From Corynebacterium sp. ES2730-CONJ (GTDB lineage: Bacteria; Actinomycetota; Actinomycetes; Mycobacteriales; Mycobacteriaceae): DNA of 64,000 bases. How positions within the stretch are numbered: the stretch's first letter is position 1; the number at the start of each line of letters is the position of its first letter. A program made the translations under genes and the position numbers. Shown piece after piece: positions 7,109 to 15,889 of this stretch. The notes below the pieces were generated by a model. It was given only the letters and a program-made list of their open reading frames with translations. It made no database searches and was not told where the DNA came from. The stretch is from contig NZ_JANUXZ010000004.1 of assembly GCF_024834055.1 (NCBI RefSeq), forward strand, positions 1-64,000, in the 5' to 3' direction.

Positions 7109-9193
7109 ATGAGAAATCAATACAAACTGTTGCCACTGCTCGTATGCACCAGCCTCGTGATGGCAAACATACCTGTCGCCGCAGCTGCAGGCCAGACATT
7201 TGAGGTAACCGCCCAAAGCACAGTAGCTGACATACAAGCTGCTATTGTCAACCCCGACTACGATCTTATTAAGTTCGTGGAAAATGTGAGCCTTAACGAC
7301 GGCCTTACAGTATCCCGGCCGGTTGACTTCTTAGTCGAGGATGGGGTGACGGTCAATATCGACGACACCACACCTGGAGGCCCCGTTGGCGCTCTAGTAT
7401 TCGCGGCCGCCTCAACGTTCACAAATAACGGCACCGTCAACATCGTATCGCCGAATGGCTACGGAATTCACTTTCTGCAGGCCGCTCCAGCTGATAATAC
7501 CGTCGTACTCACTGGCGATGGGGGCCGTGACAAACCATCTGAGAGCGTTTTTAATATCGGACCTTCTGAATTCTACGGCGTAGACGGCCAATTTATTCGT
7601 GGTAACTTTACAGTTGCTGATACCACGCTAAATGTCACGGCTGGTGAAGAAAACAAAGAGGCTCCAATGATCTTCTCGAGTCGATCCTACAACGAGAATT
7701 CCACAGTTCTATTTGAAAATTCGAATGTTCAGCTAAACCATAATTCTGAGAAGTCAAAGGCTCGCGTCGCCTTCTACACCGAGCTCCCGGTGATCTTCGA
7801 CAACACCGATTTCAAATCGACATCACTCTATAGGTACAACTTTTCGGCAGTTAATCGTAATCCAAACACGGCTAAGCCGCGCCCTGACGTTACATTCCGT
7901 AACGGAACGTCAGCAATCCTTGTCACGCCTCAAAACGCCCTGACATCATGGTCTGCGCTCTTAAAAGGTTATGTTTCCCTAAATACCTTCCACAACTCAA
8001 TCAATATCGAAGACAGCTCATTAATGAGTGAGAATGATCCTCCCTTTCCCTTCAAAAAAACTGACTTCCAATTTGAAAATTCCACGTATAACGTTTCGGG
8101 GTCGAGCACTATCAAAGGCGAGACGCTCGGAATTGATACCTCTCGGGACGACCAAGCTACCGGAAGCCTGAATATACTCGGAGACGCGACATCTGGGCCC
8201 AACGTCATCAAGCAAAGCGACATTGTATTTGACGTCCCGAACGGTACAATGCCCGAAAATCTAGCTGTGATCATAGATAGTGGCACTGTCGATCTTCCTA
8301 CTGGGGCTAAGGCTAAAAACTCCCTCGGACAAGACTTGGTCGAATTCGAATCAGCTGGAAGTTTAACAGACGCCCTAACGGTCAACTGCTCCAGTTCACC
8401 AAACGATGAGTACGCGTACAGAACACCACGAACGAATCTGGATGGCAAGAAGCACGTCTGGGCCCCACCAGTGGCCGTAGAATACTATGAGTCGGAAACT
8501 AGCACGAACCTTCTTGCGGAGAAAACACTCATCGCCGGCTCCACCATTGCCGAAACCCTCAATTACCCGGATGCCATCAGCAAACCAGTTCCCGTCCCTG
8601 ATACCGCGCCCACAGGCTTCGAGAATGAATTTTACATCTTCGATCCAGTGACCCCAGAGCCAAATACATTCATCCAGTCAGGCCCAGATGCCACCGCAGT
8701 GTGCCAAGATACAAAAGTTGCTTTGCGGGTCAAGGCCCTCGGCATCATACCTATCATGGATGTAGACACCGAAGACCTAACTGTAAATGTCGGCCACGTA
8801 TTCGATCCAGCTGAGGGCCTCCTAAACGTCCCCGATGGAGCGACTGTCGAAGTTATCAGCGAAGCTGATACCAGCAAGCCCGACCAGGTAACCCGCACTG
8901 TAAAGGTGACGTTCAAAGACGGATCCTCCGTAGTGAAAGAAATCAACGTCACCGTCATTGGCGACGACCCAGTAGATCCTCCCACGGATCCAACCGGAAG
9001 CTCAACCGGAGAAATCGTGGGCCTCGTGATCGGAATTATCAGTGCGATCATTCTGCTTATCAATATTCCAGCGATCATCAATTTCTTCCAAAGTCTTTTC
9101 CAAGTGCCAGCACCCGCCCCGGCTCCTGAAAAGCCCATGAAGCCTGGTACGCCCAAGGGTAAAGGCATCCTAAAACCTGGTCTCGCAAAGTAG
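7109..9193 (+). CDS. Secreted, membrane-anchored surface protein with a Rib-like domain
   Basis: The 694-residue protein starts with a signal peptide (residues 1-27, ending near VAAAAG). Residues about 30-420 are rich in Asn, Thr and Ser with short repeating hydrophobic strands such as FTNNGTVNI, suggesting a beta-helix or other all-beta stalk. Residues about 549-618 (DVDTEDLTVNVGHVFDPAEG onward, ending KEINVTVIGD) resemble a Rib/alpha-like surface domain. A membrane segment (about 635-662) and a Pro/Lys-rich tail follow. There is no LPXTG motif, so anchoring is by the membrane helix, not sortase. The ATG has AAGGTG 7 bases upstream. A surface adhesin role is inferred. It sits alone inside a tRNA block, suggesting acquisition. 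Confidence 0.75.
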   Translation: MRNQYKLLPLLVCTSLVMANIPVAAAAGQTFEVTAQSTVADIQAAIVNPDYDLIKFVENVSLNDGLTVSRPVDFLVEDGVTVNIDDTTPGGPVGALVFAAASTFTNNGTVNIVSPNGYGIHFLQAAPADNTVVLTGDGGRDKPSESVFNIGPSEFYGVDGQFIRGNFTVADTTLNVTAGEENKEAPMIFSSRSYNENSTVLFENSNVQLNHNSEKSKARVAFYTELPVIFDNTDFKSTSLYRYNFSAVNRNPNTAKPRPDVTFRNGTSAILVTPQNALTSWSALLKGYVSLNTFHNSINIEDSSLMSENDPPFPFKKTDFQFENSTYNVSGSSTIKGETLGIDTSRDDQATGSLNILGDATSGPNVIKQSDIVFDVPNGTMPENLAVIIDSGTVDLPTGAKAKNSLGQDLVEFESAGSLTDALTVNCSSSPNDEYAYRTPRTNLDGKKHVWAPPVAVEYYESETSTNLLAEKTLIAGSTIAETLNYPDAISKPVPVPDTAPTGFENEFYIFDPVTPEPNTFIQSGPDATAVCQDTKVALRVKALGIIPIMDVDTEDLTVNVGHVFDPAEGLLNVPDGATVEVISEADTSKPDQVTRTVKVTFKDGSSVVKEINVTVIGDDPVDPPTDPTGSSTGEIVGLVIGIISAIILLINIPAIINFFQSLFQVPAPAPAPEKPMKPGTPKGKGILKPGLAK

Positions 9194-9232
9194 ACACTAT
9201 CCACTACTGAGTTCCTGGCTCGAACGAAACAT

Positions 9233-9282
9233 AACTAAGTGCTCCTCTCCTTCTACGGAGTGGAGCACTTAGTTTTAGTTTT
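9233..9282 (+). terminator. Terminator after the Rib-like surface protein
   Basis: A 13-bp perfect stem (9233-9245 with 9262-9274, core AAGTGCTCC/GGAGCACTT) is followed by TTAGTTTTG on the plus strand. Confidence 0.85.
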
Positions 9283-9420
9283 GATCTAGTGTTATTGGCG
9301 ATCATGGATACCGTGACGCACCACTCGGGCTCCGCATATACTGATGATCTATGGCCCGTCGAAGGGATTCGCGCAACGTAACTGGAACTGTCCAAAAAAT
9401 GCCGCAAGCGTGAAAATAAA

Positions 9421-9450
9421 ATATCCAGCTACCATATGGTAGCTGGATAT
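9421..9450 (-). terminator. Perfect palindromic terminator of tRNA-Lys
   Basis: Positions 9421-9450 form a perfect 30-base palindrome (arms ATATCCAGCTACCAT and its complement). It lies 4 bases 3' of tRNA-Lys on the minus strand and is followed there by TTTTATTTTC, so it acts as the tRNA-Lys terminator. Confidence 0.85.
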
Positions 9451-9454
9451 TTTG

Positions 9455-9527
9455 TGGGCCCTCCGGGGCTCGAACCCGGGACCTGCGGATTAAAAGTCCG
9501 TAGCTCTACCAGCTGAGCTAAAGGCCC
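9455..9527 (-). tRNA. tRNA-Lys (TTT)
   Basis: The 73-base cloverleaf has acceptor GGGCCTT paired with AGGGCCC (one T-G pair), anticodon TTT in the loop CTTTTAA and T-loop TTCGAGC. CCA is not encoded. Confidence 0.95.
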
Positions 9528-9600
9528 AAAGCACTAGGCAACCCTAGCGACTCGAATATTATAACGCATCACTTCAATTAAAAGAAACCGCTGCTTAAGC

Positions 9601-9647
9601 TATAAGAACGCCCCTTCCCCACACAATTGGGAAGGGGCGTTCTTATA
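9601..9647 (-). terminator. Terminator of the CoA-transferase gene
   Basis: A 19-bp perfect stem (9601-9619 with 9629-9647) has a 9-base loop and begins 4 bases after the end of the CoA-transferase gene on the minus strand. The downstream T-tract is weak, but the stem is very stable. Confidence 0.75.
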
Positions 9648-9651
9648 GGAA

Positions 9652-11166
9652 TTATTTACGCATAGTGCCGGTCTCAATGAAACGCTCGTGGAAGGATAGA
9701 GCAGTCTTGAGATCATGCGGGGTTTGCATGGTCTTGCGCTCCTTAGCAACGCGTAGAGCACGCTCGTAGTATTCCTCGAGCAGCGGACGATAATCTGGGT
9801 GCGCAATGGCAATAACCTTGCGCGCCCGCTCGGTTGGGGCTAGACCTCTCAGATCAGCGTAGCCATATTCGGTGATGAGAACCTTCACATCTTGCTCGGT
9901 GTGGTCCACGTGCGAAACAAATGGCACGATTGCCGAAATAGCCCCACCCTTGGCATCCGATGGGGTGATAAAGGAGGAAATAAAGGCATTGCGGGTGAAG
10001 TCTGCGGATCCGCCAACACCGTTCATGATGCGAGATCCGGCCACGTTGGTGGAGTTAACATTGCCGTAGATATCGGCTTCGATTAAACCATTGGTGGCGA
10101 TGAGGCCAAGACGGCGCACAACTTCAGGGTGGTTGGAAATCTGCTGCGGGCGCAGGATGAGGTTCTTCGCGTAGTTCGACGCTTGCTCATTCATCTTGTG
10201 CGCATATTCTGGCGACAGCGAGAAGGAAGTAGCGGAGGCGATCGTCATCTTCCCAGCGTCGATAAGATCGACCATGCCGTCCTGGATCACCTCGGTGTAG
10301 GCCTGAATATTTTCAAACTTGGAATCGAGCAGGCCTGCCATCACGGCATTCGGCACATTACCCACACCCGACTGCATGATATAGCCGTCATAGCTGAGTC
10401 GACCAGCCGCTACCTCGCCCTCGAGGAAGTCCAAAAAGTGGCCGGCAATCTGACGCGATTGATCATCGATGGGCTTGAACGGAGCATTGCGATCTGCGTG
10501 GTTAGTCTCTACAACCGCGACCACCTTATCGAGGTCGATATCGATATAGGTGGTACCAACGCGCTGACCAGCCTCGGTAATAGGGATAGGCTGGCGGTTC
10601 GGCAATTTGTTGATGCGGTAGATATCGGCCATACCCTCGAGTTCGAGGGACTGCCAGGAGTTCACCTCAATGATAATGCGGGCAGCATTATCGAGGTATT
10701 CAACATTATTACCCACCGACGAGGATGGGACGATATGTCCTTCCTCGGTGATGCGTACGGCTTCGACGATGGCCACATCCATGGGCCCAAAGAAGCCCTG
10801 CTCAACATACATTCCAGACTCGGAGAGATGATAGTCTGCATAAAGGGTGGTGCCGTCGTTAATCTTGCTGCGCAAGATGGGATCGGATTGGTAAGGGGTG
10901 CGGAATCGCAGGGCATTGGCCTCGGCCAGAACACCGTCGCAATCGTCGGCGGTGGATGCGCCCGTGAAGAGATCAATCATGAATTCATCGCCGCGCTCGT
11001 GGGCTTCTTTCGCGCGACGGGCAATGGCACCAGGGAGAGCCTTAGGGTAGCCGGCACCAGTGAATCCGGAGATGCCCACGTGGTCGCCGTGGTTCACGAA
11101 TTGTGCAGCCTCATCAGCTGTCATGACCTTGCTAGCCAACTTGGCATTAGCAATACGTTCGTTCAT
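9652..11166 (-). CDS. Acetyl-CoA hydrolase / succinyl-CoA:acetate CoA-transferase family protein
   Basis: The 504-residue protein belongs to the acetyl-CoA hydrolase/transferase family (Cat1/AarC/ActA type), which moves CoA between succinyl-CoA or acetyl-CoA and acetate. It has two tandem CoA-transferase domains. The N-terminal one contains GISGFTGAGYPKALP (about 32-46). The C-terminal one contains YTEVIQDGMVDLIDAGKM, where the family's catalytic glutamate lies, and VLITEYGYADLRG. I choose the ATG at 11166, which has AGGAGG 6 bases upstream; the frame extends upstream to 11226 without a better site. In C. glutamicum the orthologue near cysE and these tRNAs acts in acetate metabolism, which fits the nearby ramA. 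The exact substrate is inferred. Confidence 0.92.
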   Translation of the reverse strand: MNERIANAKLASKVMTADEAAQFVNHGDHVGISGFTGAGYPKALPGAIARRAKEAHERGDEFMIDLFTGASTADDCDGVLAEANALRFRTPYQSDPILRSKINDGTTLYADYHLSESGMYVEQGFFGPMDVAIVEAVRITEEGHIVPSSSVGNNVEYLDNAARIIIEVNSWQSLELEGMADIYRINKLPNRQPIPITEAGQRVGTTYIDIDLDKVVAVVETNHADRNAPFKPIDDQSRQIAGHFLDFLEGEVAAGRLSYDGYIMQSGVGNVPNAVMAGLLDSKFENIQAYTEVIQDGMVDLIDAGKMTIASATSFSLSPEYAHKMNEQASNYAKNLILRPQQISNHPEVVRRLGLIATNGLIEADIYGNVNSTNVAGSRIMNGVGGSADFTRNAFISSFITPSDAKGGAISAIVPFVSHVDHTEQDVKVLITEYGYADLRGLAPTERARKVIAIAHPDYRPLLEEYYERALRVAKERKTMQTPHDLKTALSFHERFIETGTMRK

Positions 11167-11372
11167 TACAATCCTCCTGTGTACCCCTATACCCATCATG
11201 AGCACGGGGGATAAAATAGGTGGCACCCCTTCACGCTAAATGCAACATTTTTCAATAAAGGTGACGCCAGTTACCCGTCCTACTTTACCCCTAAATGGAG
11301 AGCAATTCGCGAAACCCGCCCCCGACCCCCAACGGTGGTTAAGCCTGAGGCGTTTATGACAAGATAGCTGCT

Positions 11373-12512
11373 GTGACTCTCTCAATCGGATCCATTACGC
11401 TCAATTCTCCCGTTATCCTCGCACCCATGGCGGGGGTAACCAATATAGCCTTTCGCACCCTGTGCCGCGAACAGGAGCTAGCTCGCACTGGAACCGTAGC
11501 TGGGCTGTATATATGCGAGATGATCACCGCACGCGCACTCGTTGAGCGTAACGAAAAAACACTCCATATGACCACCTTCGGACCCGATGAGAGCCCCCGC
11601 TCCATGCAGCTGTACACCACCGATCCACACGACACCTACCGTGCGGCACGAATGATCGCCGATGAAAACCTCGCCGACCATATTGATATGAATTTCGGCT
11701 GTCCGGTCCCCAAAGTGACCAGGCGCGGTGGTGGATCTGCCCTCCCCTATAAGCGGCGACTCTTTGGTAATATCGTCGCGGCTGCGGTTAAAGGAGTCGA
11801 AGGAACCGATATTCCCGTGACGGTGAAATTCCGGATCGGCATCGATGATGAGCACCACACCCATATCGACGCAGGACGCATTGCCTACTCTGAGGGCGCT
11901 CAAGCCGTGGCTTTACATGCCCGCACAGCAGCGGAACGCTATTCGGGCCATGCTCACTGGGATGAGATCGCCAGACTAAAGGAATCGCTTCCCGAAATTC
12001 CTGTCTTAGGTAACGGTGATATCTTTAAGGCTCATGACGCGCAGGCCATGATGGAGCAAACGGGCTGTGACGGCGTGGTGGTGGGACGTGGCTGTCTCGG
12101 ACGCCCCTGGCTCTTCGCCGAATTATCGGCCGCCTTAAATAATAAGCCCATCCCACTCAGCCCTACTCTCGGCGAGGTAACCGAGATCATTACCCGCCAT
12201 GCAGAATTACTCATAGCCCACGGCGGAGAAGCAAAGGGGTGCCGTGACCTGCGCAAACATATGGGCTGGTATTTCCGAGGCTTTCCGGTGGGCGGCGAGG
12301 CTCGCGCAGAACTGTCGCGCATTAGTACGCTGGCGGAGTTGCATAGCGCTCTCAAACCCTTCGCGGATTCTCCTGCACGAGCCCTCGACTCGGAGGGGCC
12401 ACGGGGGCGCCAGGGATCACCGGCGAAGGTGGTGCTCCCTGAAGGCTGGCTCGATGATCCCGAGGACGAATCAGTACCCGAGGGCGCAGATATTATGCAC
12501 TCTGGCGGTTAA
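11373..12512 (+). CDS. dusB: tRNA-dihydrouridine synthase (DusB family)
   Basis: This FMN enzyme reduces specific uridines in the tRNA D-loop. The 379-residue protein has the TIM-barrel motifs of the family: PVILAPMAGVTN (about 14-25), NFGCPVPKVTRRGGGSAL (about 109-126) with the catalytic cysteine, KFRIGIDDEHH, LHARTAAERYSG and GCDGVVVGRGCLGRPW. A C-terminal tail after residue 325 is rich in acidic residues and Pro. The start is GTG. No clear ribosome site precedes it; an AAGAT element lies a few bases upstream, so a leaderless or near-leaderless transcript is possible. The stop overlaps the convergent mshD stop by 4 bases. Confidence 0.93.
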   Translation: MTLSIGSITLNSPVILAPMAGVTNIAFRTLCREQELARTGTVAGLYICEMITARALVERNEKTLHMTTFGPDESPRSMQLYTTDPHDTYRAARMIADENLADHIDMNFGCPVPKVTRRGGGSALPYKRRLFGNIVAAAVKGVEGTDIPVTVKFRIGIDDEHHTHIDAGRIAYSEGAQAVALHARTAAERYSGHAHWDEIARLKESLPEIPVLGNGDIFKAHDAQAMMEQTGCDGVVVGRGCLGRPWLFAELSAALNNKPIPLSPTLGEVTEIITRHAELLIAHGGEAKGCRDLRKHMGWYFRGFPVGGEARAELSRISTLAELHSALKPFADSPARALDSEGPRGRQGSPAKVVLPEGWLDDPEDESVPEGADIMHSGG

Positions 12513-13405
12513 GTTAAGGCTTTAGTCCTCCCCTCGGTCTGGCGATAGACTACGTGACGTTCGATAATCTCAAAGCCCATTTCCCGGTAGCGCCGGACCG
12601 CGGGCTCATTATCACTTTCAACATAAAGGATCACTCGTTGGGCTCCCTGGGACACGAGGTGCTGCAGACCCGCTGCGACTAGTGGCCCACCGAGGCCACG
12701 CCCGCGCCCAGCGGTGGCGAGGCCTACCACATAAATTTCTCCCGGAGCACCCTCATCGAGGTTGCCGTGGCGCTTGAGCCAGTGGAAGCCGATGAGCTCG
12801 CTCCCCTTTTTGAGCAGCAATACGTCTTCGTACCGAAACCACGCCGCCGATCGCGCGGAATCGAGGCGGGTCTGATCCCATCCACCCTGTTCGGGGTGCC
12901 AGTCAAAGGCCTCATTATTAACGCGTAGGAATTCTAAGTCACCGTGGGGATCATTGGGCTGCATATGCTCAAAGCGAAGTCCGTGCTCAAGCTTAAAGGA
13001 AACCGCGCCAGCCAAATTTTCGCCATCGATTTCCATCACCAGCAGCTCTCTGGTTTTGTTCAAATTAAGTCGCGCTGCGATCTTCTGGGCGGGGGCTAGA
13101 TCTCCATGAGCCCACATTTCGTGTATATCTCTAGCGATCTGTTGCCCCACACCTCGGTTGCGAAAGACAGGTGCGACGAAAAACTCGGCGACCCCCTCCT
13201 CATCGGTGATCACTAGCCCGGCGCGCTGATCGTCCACCCGAATTTCTTCCAAGTCACCGGGCGCTTTACCCTCAAGAATGCGCATATACCCCTCTGAGAT
13301 GGGGGCAATATGATCGTGGGCATAGACTTCTTCAATGAGGTCTTTCAGCGCCGAGTGATCGGCTTCTGTATGGACACGGTGTACGAGGTTTTCGTTGTGG
13401 GTCAT
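12509..13405 (-). CDS. mshD: Mycothiol synthase (acetyl-CoA:Cys-GlcN-Ins acetyltransferase)
   Basis: MshD acetylates the cysteinyl amine of Cys-GlcN-Ins, the last step in making mycothiol, the main low-molecular-weight thiol of Actinobacteria. The 298-residue protein has two tandem GNAT domains. The N-terminal one (about 1-140) includes VAEFFVAPVFRNRGVGQQIA. The C-terminal one (about 150-298) includes EIYVVGLATAGRGRGLGGPL and ILYVESDNEPAVRRYREMGF. The second domain carries activity in known MshD. It ends in a 4-base overlap with dusB and is divergent from the LmeA-like gene. Its presence supports the assignment to Actinobacteria. Confidence 0.95.
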   Translation of the reverse strand: MTHNENLVHRVHTEADHSALKDLIEEVYAHDHIAPISEGYMRILEGKAPGDLEEIRVDDQRAGLVITDEEGVAEFFVAPVFRNRGVGQQIARDIHEMWAHGDLAPAQKIAARLNLNKTRELLVMEIDGENLAGAVSFKLEHGLRFEHMQPNDPHGDLEFLRVNNEAFDWHPEQGGWDQTRLDSARSAAWFRYEDVLLLKKGSELIGFHWLKRHGNLDEGAPGEIYVVGLATAGRGRGLGGPLVAAGLQHLVSQGAQRVILYVESDNEPAVRRYREMGFEIIERHVVYRQTEGRTKALT

Positions 13406-13460
13406 AGACCCTACCTTAATTGGTGTGGCGCGCTCTGTGTCATTCTGTCATGATGATGAG

Positions 13461-14189
13461 GTGCGTGCTCGTTATCTTTTCCTCATCAGCGTGGTAGCAG
13501 CTGTGCTTTTAGCATGGGCCGGTGACACAGCGTTGGCGGCACGGACTGAGCGGCGGCTAGCGGAACACCTTCCCGCCGGCACGGAGGTTTATGTTGGCGG
13601 CTTTCCCTTCGTGGGCAACTATGTCAGGGAAGATATCCCCGATATGTATATCGCTTTTAATGATATTAATTATCCGCCGTGGGGGTTGCTGCGCATTAGT
13701 CAGAATTTTCTTGGGGTTAACACCACCGTTGAGCGCCTAAATCAGGGTGAGCTTGCGGGAAGTATGGCCAAGCAAGTGCGTACTCGGATCAACGTGGATG
13801 CGGTGAGTATTGGAGCTGCGCTGGGTATTCCCGATGTGGAGCTCATGCATCCTTACGATATTTCGCCGAGAGGCGGAGACAGTGCCGAAGTGGTGTTACG
13901 TGGCACGCCTGAGCAGATCGGCCAGCGCTACGCGGTGCTGGCGCACATTCGTTTGGATAATGGAGTTTTTCAACTGATTCCGCATCACCTTATCGACGCC
14001 CCTCCTCGGGTGGATGCGGAGCTTCTCGCACCCTTTAGATGGTCTTTTGATACCCGGGAGTTACCTTTACCGCAGCAAGCGGATGCTGTCGCCTACTCTG
14101 GGGGCTCCCTCGTTTTTGAATGCACACAGCGAAGTGTACCCGTTGAGGTTGGGCCTTTATACCCGAATATCGAAAAAGCGCAGTACTAA
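13461..14189 (+). CDS. LmeA-like phospholipid-binding protein (DUF2993)
   Basis: The protein resembles the DUF2993/LmeA family, secreted phospholipid-binding proteins that in mycobacteria support lipomannan and cell-envelope maintenance. I choose the GTG at 13461, giving 242 residues, because it begins directly with a signal or anchor sequence (RARYLFLISVVAAVLLAW, residues 2-19). An in-frame ATG at 13395 would overlap the divergent mshD start and add a non-hydrophobic leader. The ectodomain has VYVGGFPFVGNY (about 48-59) and repeated beta-strand patterns typical of the family. The last 33 bases overlap the convergent lipid kinase gene. Confidence 0.75.
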   Translation: MRARYLFLISVVAAVLLAWAGDTALAARTERRLAEHLPAGTEVYVGGFPFVGNYVREDIPDMYIAFNDINYPPWGLLRISQNFLGVNTTVERLNQGELAGSMAKQVRTRINVDAVSIGAALGIPDVELMHPYDISPRGGDSAEVVLRGTPEQIGQRYAVLAHIRLDNGVFQLIPHHLIDAPPRVDAELLAPFRWSFDTRELPLPQQADAVAYSGGSLVFECTQRSVPVEVGPLYPNIEKAQY

Positions 14190-15200
14190 CCGCACCGCCG
14201 ACTCGGGGCTAGCGGGAATTTTCTTCGGTGGAGAGTAGATATCGAGGGCGCTGGGGACGACTCCGAGGTGTACGTGATCGTATTCGCCCGCAAATTCGCC
14301 ATCAACTTGAAAACTTTGCGGGGCATCGCAGTGAATATCTACGGAATCAACGTTGTCAGTGACAAAAATACGGCTGTTAATCCAGCGCTTTATTGCCCCT
14401 GGGAGCGCGATCCCGAGCATCCTCATCACAGCAAAGACACCGACTACTCCATCGAGGCTACGAGCTCCGAAAAGACCAATTCCTAGCGCGAAAGAGGTAC
14501 GCGGATTGGTTACCACGGGGAGGGGGCCTAGATAAGTCCATGGGTGTGTATTGGACGCCATCACAAAGGGCAACCGTTCACTGTATATAGCCCCGTCCAA
14601 GGTGCTGGCTTTTAGTTTGATACTCGGAGGATAGCGGCGAGTGGTATTCCACACGTGGAAGGCGGCGCGTAGATAGCGCAGCGGGGTGGCGGCGAATCCG
14701 CTCCTGCGCACTCGCTCCATTTTCTCGATCACATCAGCGTCTAATCCGAAACCAGCGTTGACTACAAACCATTGATCGTTCCAGGTCCCTAGATTGAGTT
14801 TTTCACAGGCTACCGCGCGATCATGGGCGAGTAATTCGGCTAAGACCTCAGCAGCCTGGATCGATTCTGGTGGGAATCCCAGGGCGCGGACGAAGACGTT
14901 GGCAGAACCAGTGGGGATCATTGCGACAGCTGGTAGCTGCTCTGGAGGGCGTTGACTACCAACTGGGCCTAAGAGGCCGTTGACTAATTCGTTGACAGTC
15001 CCGTCGCCGCCGACGCCAATAACGACGTCGGCATCCTCCCGCGTGAGGCCGGAGCAAATATCTCGGGCATGTCCTGGGTGGTGAGTGAAACGCGCCTTAA
15101 GCTGGAGTCCTGGAACCGCGAGTAACTTAGGAATAATATGGCGAAATATTTCCGAGTTTTGAGTCGTGGAATTAGGGTTGACAATGATCAGCGCCTTCAT
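14157..15200 (-). CDS. Diacylglycerol kinase catalytic-domain lipid kinase
   Basis: This is a soluble lipid kinase of the DagK/YegS/LCB5 type that phosphorylates a diacylglycerol-like or sphingoid-like lipid with ATP. The N-terminal nucleotide-binding domain contains IIVNPNST (about 4-11) and VIGVGGDGTVNELVNGLLG (about 54-72), with the GGDGT signature, then AMIPTGSANVFVRALG. The beta-sandwich C-terminal domain includes QVDGEFAGEYD near residue 310. I choose the ATG at 15200 because MKALIIVNPN is the usual start; the frame could begin at 15224. The lipid substrate cannot be told from sequence. Confidence 0.88.
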   Translation of the reverse strand: MKALIIVNPNSTTQNSEIFRHIIPKLLAVPGLQLKARFTHHPGHARDICSGLTREDADVVIGVGGDGTVNELVNGLLGPVGSQRPPEQLPAVAMIPTGSANVFVRALGFPPESIQAAEVLAELLAHDRAVACEKLNLGTWNDQWFVVNAGFGLDADVIEKMERVRRSGFAATPLRYLRAAFHVWNTTRRYPPSIKLKASTLDGAIYSERLPFVMASNTHPWTYLGPLPVVTNPRTSFALGIGLFGARSLDGVVGVFAVMRMLGIALPGAIKRWINSRIFVTDNVDSVDIHCDAPQSFQVDGEFAGEYDHVHLGVVPSALDIYSPPKKIPASPESAVRLVLRFFDIRV

Positions 15201-15247
15201 GACCACCACAATAGTCTTCAGCACCCGATTTGGTAGGCTAATGCCTT

Positions 15248-15889
15248 ATGAATAACCCAGATCAATCTGCATCTATGTCTCTGTCTGGATCCGAGGCGGT
15301 CGATCGCGCCGCCGAGCAGTGGAAAGATTGCGCCCACCGCAATATTCCAGGACTTGGGGATCTTCCCATCCCAGACGACACCGCCAACCTCCGCGAAGGC
15401 CCCAGCCTTAACGATGGATTGCTCGCACTGCTGCCACTGGTCGGGGTATGGCGTGGCACTGGGAAGGGTATCGACGAGACTGGAACTCATTTTGAATTCG
15501 GCCAGCAGCTCGTCTTCTCCCATGATGGCGAGAATTATCTCGGGGTTGAATCTAAGATCTGGAAAACCGATGACATGGGCGAATCTTTGGGGATTTTCGC
15601 TCGTGAATCTGGATTTTGGCGCATTAATCTTCAAGACGAAATTGAAGTAATTCTCACTCATAGTCTCGGCGCCGTGGAGATATTCTATGGTGAGCCCCTC
15701 AATGAGCGAGCCTGGCAGATCGAATCCGCTTCCACGATGGTAACCGCCACGGGGCCGGGAAAAATGGGGCTTGGAAAACGCCTCTATGGACTTATGCCCA
15801 ATAACAATCTGGGTTGGGTAGATGAGCGCCATGTCAATGGTGAGCTCACCCCTCGTATGTCCGCGGAACTAGCCCGCGTCATCGGCTAA
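15248..15889 (+). CDS. Nitrobindin-like heme-binding beta-barrel protein (FABP family)
   Basis: The 213-residue protein belongs to the DUF1794/nitrobindin-like family: ten-stranded beta-barrels related in fold to fatty-acid-binding proteins that bind heme in mycobacteria and plants and may handle nitric oxide or peroxynitrite. The entry motif GVWRGTGKG lies near residue 66. The FGQQLVFSHDGENYL strand pair and the terminal ERHVNGELTPRMSAELARV follow. Residues 1-50 are a polar actinobacterial extension. It is divergent from the lipid kinase, and its stop overlaps that of pabC by 4 bases. The role is inferred from family. Confidence 0.85.
   Translation: MNNPDQSASMSLSGSEAVDRAAEQWKDCAHRNIPGLGDLPIPDDTANLREGPSLNDGLLALLPLVGVWRGTGKGIDETGTHFEFGQQLVFSHDGENYLGVESKIWKTDDMGESLGIFARESGFWRINLQDEIEVILTHSLGAVEIFYGEPLNERAWQIESASTMVTATGPGKMGLGKRLYGLMPNNNLGWVDERHVNGELTPRMSAELARVIG

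Noticed and set aside
9100-9193. Sortase anchor in the Rib-like protein
   Set aside because: The tail after the membrane helix is long, Pro/Lys-rich and has no LPXTG-like motif before the helix.
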